A DNA stretch of 6,733 bases from Oscillospiraceae bacterium (GTDB lineage: Bacteria > Bacillota > Clostridia > Oscillospirales > Ruminococcaceae): contig CABIZB010000019.1 of assembly GCA_902363145.1 (NCBI GenBank), positions 1 to 6,733 on the forward strand. Direction: 5' to 3'. The position numbers were made by a program, and so were the translations under genes. Below, piece after piece: positions 4,039-6,733 of the stretch; position 1 is the stretch's first letter; each line of letters starts with the position of its first letter. The notes below the pieces were generated by a model. That model saw nothing but the letters and a program-made list of their open reading frames with translations, searched no databases and was not told the origin of the DNA.

Positions 4039-5415
4039 ATGCACGGGGATGATGTAGCAAGTGCAGGCGTAAGCGTGTCAACGCAAATCGTTTCAAAGGC
4101 AACCGAAATCCTTTTGGATATACTCAAGGTTGCAATCGAAAAGGAACGAGAAGCTGCACGACTGAAGCAGTCCGAAAAACAGCAGGTTTTGTCAGGTGGC
4201 GAGGTGACATACCAAAAGCTGAAAGAGGGCGGCGAAGTAACAATGCTCCCATCGTTTGCAAAAGACGATTACGGAGAGTTTCTCAAACGGGCAAAAGAAA
4301 TGGACATTCCTGTTGCGGCGATACAGGAACACGGAAAGGAAAACACGCTTTCACTTTTCTTCAATGTGAAGGATAAGGAAGCGGTAAATGCCATAGTTCA
4401 GGATATTGTCCGAGAGAAGCTGAAACAGCCTGAACAGACCGAGCGTATGATTACCATTGAAAAGGAACAGGTTGAGGGTTTCCAAATGTATTGTTCAGAC
4501 CACGACATACCTGTGAATTTTATGGAAACTCAGAACGGAGTAAAGTGCATTTTCGGTGTTGCTTACGAAAAGCAGATGGAAGCGGCTGTGGAGAATTTCA
4601 AAAAGCTCCACAGCGAGCTTGCCAAAACCGAAATTGATGTGCAGAAAGATTCCAAAGGAAAGCTGAAAATCACATTCAGCGATACCGAGCAGGGCAAAAA
4701 GGTAACGATGAATTTCTGTACGAAATCCAAAGTGGAACGTGTCTTGCAGGAACGGCTTGGGTTTAGTCAGGTCAAAGCGGTTGAAGCGGCGAACGCACTT
4801 ACCGCAAAGCTGTCAGACCAACAGCTTGGATACTATTTAAGCGGTTCAAAACAGCTTGAGCAGATGGCTTATTACGAAAAGGACATCAAGTTTGAAAACG
4901 AGAATGTTCTGACGGATAAGTTCTCATTTGCGAAAATGCAGTTTCAGGAGGAAGATACTCTGAAGCTCACCATTACCGATGAGCGAGGGCATTTTGTTGT
5001 TCTGTCTGCAAACACACGGGACAGAGCCGAGATTGAAAAAAGTATTCGTCAGCATTTAAAGGTTGAGGATACGGAAACGGTCAAGGCGATTATGACAAAA
5101 GCCGAAAGACTTGGTTTTGTTGATGAGCCGAAACAGGTTCAGTTCAAAGAGTTCCTTATTGAGCGTGAAACACAATCCGCATTTACGGTGCGTGGCGGTT
5201 CTACGGTAGTCAGACTTGATTTGTCTGATAAGGAAATCGCAAAGAAACAGCTTATGGATAGTTTTGGAATGACAGCGACAAAGGCTGAAAGAATTATTGA
5301 CAAGGCTCAGAAGCAGACGGTTGCAAACAATCTGCTGAAAAAGGTACGAGCAAAAGCGGCGCAGACAGCCGACACCATCAAGCATAATAAGCTGGATAGG
5401 GGGTCACGCAAATGA
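4039..5415 (+). CDS. PcfB-family (DUF3801) conjugation protein
   Basis: The 458-residue, highly charged, cytosolic protein begins with a short helix (15-50) and then two related alpha/beta units: YGEFLKRAKEMDIPV (78-92) with a following strand and helix to about 126, and VEGFQMYCSDHDIPV (145-159) to about 193. This is the DUF3801 pattern of PcfB, which in pCF10-type plasmids works with the coupling protein PcfC to bring the relaxosome to the secretion channel. The rest is longer than in short PcfB proteins and carries three similar helical units near 229-258, 329-361 and 398-426 (acid-basic helix, LGF/LKV/FGM, then KA-rich helix). The start has GGGAGG 8 bp upstream. The stop overlaps the virD4 start in ATGA, the normal pcfB-virD4 order in Tn1549-like ICEs, implying coupled translation and joint function. 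Function is inferred from family and position. Confidence 0.85.
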   Translation: MHGDDVASAGVSVSTQIVSKATEILLDILKVAIEKEREAARLKQSEKQQVLSGGEVTYQKLKEGGEVTMLPSFAKDDYGEFLKRAKEMDIPVAAIQEHGKENTLSLFFNVKDKEAVNAIVQDIVREKLKQPEQTERMITIEKEQVEGFQMYCSDHDIPVNFMETQNGVKCIFGVAYEKQMEAAVENFKKLHSELAKTEIDVQKDSKGKLKITFSDTEQGKKVTMNFCTKSKVERVLQERLGFSQVKAVEAANALTAKLSDQQLGYYLSGSKQLEQMAYYEKDIKFENENVLTDKFSFAKMQFQEEDTLKLTITDERGHFVVLSANTRDRAEIEKSIRQHLKVEDTETVKAIMTKAERLGFVDEPKQVQFKEFLIERETQSAFTVRGGSTVVRLDLSDKEIAKKQLMDSFGMTATKAERIIDKAQKQTVANNLLKKVRAKAAQTADTIKHNKLDRGSRK

Positions 5416-6554
5416 GCCGAGTAGCAAAAAAGCCTGATTTCGTTACAATCAGCATTTATGCAGTGCTTGCCGTATTTGTGATTTATTTTGCGGCTTCGCT
5501 GGGAGCGTGTTTTGATCTTTCATCAGACGAGGAAGGCAAGGTTGATTTCGATAACCTTGCGAATAGCTTGGAAACAACCCTTATGGATACCGAGCTTGTT
5601 TTTGAACAGGTCAAGGCTGGCGGCAATGCCTTAATGTTTCCCTTATTTACTGCTTTCGGTATCGGACTTTATGTGCTTATGAAAGTGACGGGAAAGAAGA
5701 AATTTCACCGAAAGGGTGAGGAACACGGTTCTTCAAGGTGGGCAAATAAGAAAGAAATAGCTTCGCTTCTGGATAAGCCGCCTAAACCTAAAAAGGGTGA
5801 AAAGAAACCTCGTGACCAGCCTAAACCGAAAAAGGGCGAGTTCGTTATGGACAATAACATTATTCTTACAAATGATGTGAAAATGTCACTTAACACAAGG
5901 CAGACAAGAAAAAACCTCAATGTTATGGTAATCGGTGGTTCAGGTTCGGGTAAATCTCGTTTCTATGTAAAGCCGAACCTAATGCAGGCAAACACAAGTT
6001 ATGTCTGCACTGACCCTAAAGGCGAGCTTCTTCGCTCTACGGGAAAAATGTTGGAGAGCTACGGTTATAAAATAAAGGTGTTCAACCTTATTGATATGGC
6101 TCACTCTCACAATTACAATCCGTTCAACTACATTTATGACGTTGACGGAAATTACAGTGCAACCGCTGTAATCAAGATGGTAAATGTCTTGATGAAGAAC
6201 ACCTCAAAGGAGGGCGGCGGTGGAGGCGACCAGTTCTGGGACGACTCCACAAAGGCACTTTTGGCGGCACTCTGTTTCTATCTTGTTGAGTGCGAGGATA
6301 AATCAATGCAGAATTTTTCAGAGGTTATGAAGCTTCTGAAAAAAGCAGAGGTTAAAGAGGGCAGCGACGATTATCAATCCGACCTTGACCTTATCTTTGA
6401 CGCACTTGAATTTCCCGAAAAATATCAGACAGAGGAAGCCGAACACAATGAGCAGTTCAAGAGTCTGAACCTCATTGACCTTGCAAAATCAGCAAAGCCT
6501 GCAAGCCAGTATATGTGCTTGAAATACTACAAGAATTTCAAAAAGGCGGCAGGT
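5412..6554 (+). pseudogene. VirD4-like coupling ATPase, interrupted after codon 381
   Basis: The protein shows two N-terminal membrane segments (about 10-34 and 73-92), a basic proline/lysine linker (about 125-145), Walker A GGSGSGKS (175-182), the TDPKGE motif (200-205) and GGGGGDQFWDDSTKALL near 269-285. These define the CD1115/Tn1549-type VirD4 coupling proteins, hexameric inner-membrane ATPases that feed the relaxase-DNA complex to the type IV secretion channel. Such proteins usually have about 600 residues. Here homology stops at YYKNFKKAAG (about 372-381), where family members continue with a KTAKS-like segment, and is replaced by the left end of a recombinase-bearing element. The C-terminal half with Walker B is missing, so the product should be inactive. 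The frame happens to stay open into the inserted gene. Whether the 3' half lies beyond the nested element cannot be seen here. Confidence 0.88.
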
Positions 6555-6641
6555 GTTGTATGCTCTAAAAGACTTCTTAATCAAGCGGTTGGGAAGTCTC
6601 TTAGAACACACAACCTAAAACCGAAGAAAGGAGCGCAAGTT
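6552..6641 (+). mobile_element. Left end of a nested serine-recombinase element
   Basis: VirD4 coding sense ends near 6552-6555, and about 87 bp later a recombinase gene begins, the usual layout of TndX/TnpX-type integrating elements. The interval holds a dyad TCTAA-A-AGACTTC (6564-6576) / GAAGTCT-C-TTAGA (6593-6605), 13 positions with one mismatch, flanked by GTTGT (6555-6559) and ACAAC (6610-6614). This is a plausible recombinase-binding att arm. The exact crossover base cannot be fixed without an uninterrupted virD4. The element continues beyond the window. Confidence 0.7.
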
Positions 6642-6733
6642 ATGAGAAAAAATGAGAAAATCACAGCTCTGTACGAACGACTGAGCCGTGATGACTTTGG
6701 CAAAGATGATGACCAACAGCGTGAGAGCAATTC
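6642..6733 (+). CDS. Large serine recombinase, N-terminal part (runs off the end)
   Basis: Only the first 30 codons are present. They begin MRKNEKITALYERLSRDD and continue into DDDQQRESNS, the N-terminal signature of large serine recombinases of the TndX/TnpX type. YERLS at 11-15 contains the expected catalytic Ser15, which attacks DNA to form a 5'-phosphoserine link. The start is supported by AAAGGAG (6627-6633), 8 bp before the ATG. The full protein would be expected to have about 500-560 residues with recombinase and zinc-ribbon domains, but this cannot be seen. It lies within virD4 in the same orientation and frame, and probably catalysed insertion of its own element there and can excise it. 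Confidence 0.88.
   Translation, partial: MRKNEKITALYERLSRDDFGKDDDQQRESN

Noticed and set aside
1..6733. CRISPR array
   Set aside because: No series of short, evenly spaced direct repeats is present; the only clear long direct repeat is the pair of 55-bp KTR tails.

Overview
The window looks like the left part of an integrative and conjugative element (ICE) from a low-GC, gut-type member of the Bacillota, probably class Clostridia. The reasons are an AT-rich sequence, strong GGAGG-type ribosome sites, a complete tRNA-Asn with encoded CCA, and protein families (PcfB/DUF3801, VirD4 of the Tn1549/CD1115 type, Cys-rich KTR, Tn916 Orf9-like repressor) typical of ICEs in that group. The species cannot be named from sequence alone.

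Layout. 1-215: tRNA-Asn followed by two stem-loop terminators, probably host chromosome. 216-361: AT-rich, no gene. 362-647: a PadR-like regulator broken at both ends whose 3' end is fused to the tail of a Cys-rich KTR gene. 648-2223: a cargo operon with a consensus, operator-covered promoter, a TetR repressor, an SDR oxidoreductase and a 28-codon ORF. 2294-2589: an intact Cys-rich KTR gene whose last codons form a terminator; its last 55 bp repeat the tail at 593-647. 2607-2939 (minus): an XRE repressor. 2940-3442: a structured intergenic region with a possible leader peptide and several hairpins. 3443-3910: a sigma-region-4-like protein. 4039-5415: PcfB. 5412-6554: VirD4 coupling ATPase, cut at codon 381. 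6555-6733: left end of a second mobile element, starting with a large serine recombinase that runs off the window.

How it may work. The order cargo, KTR, divergent XRE repressor, sigma-like protein resembles the tet(M)-orf6-orf9-orf7 control module of Tn916, but here it leads directly into Tn1549-like transfer genes, so the element is a mosaic. The cargo has its own repressor loop. The transfer side appears to be controlled by the XRE repressor and by a leader with terminator hairpins. Three successive start sites (23-codon leader ORF, sigma-like gene, pcfB) each lie just 3' of a hairpin that pairs with their own Shine-Dalgarno sequence. The insertion in virD4 removes the C-terminal half of the ATPase, so conjugation should be off unless the nested element excises precisely.

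The most notable observations are the serial ribosome-site-sequestering hairpins, the interruption of virD4 by a recombinase element in the same reading frame, and the 55-bp KTR-tail repeats flanking the cargo.
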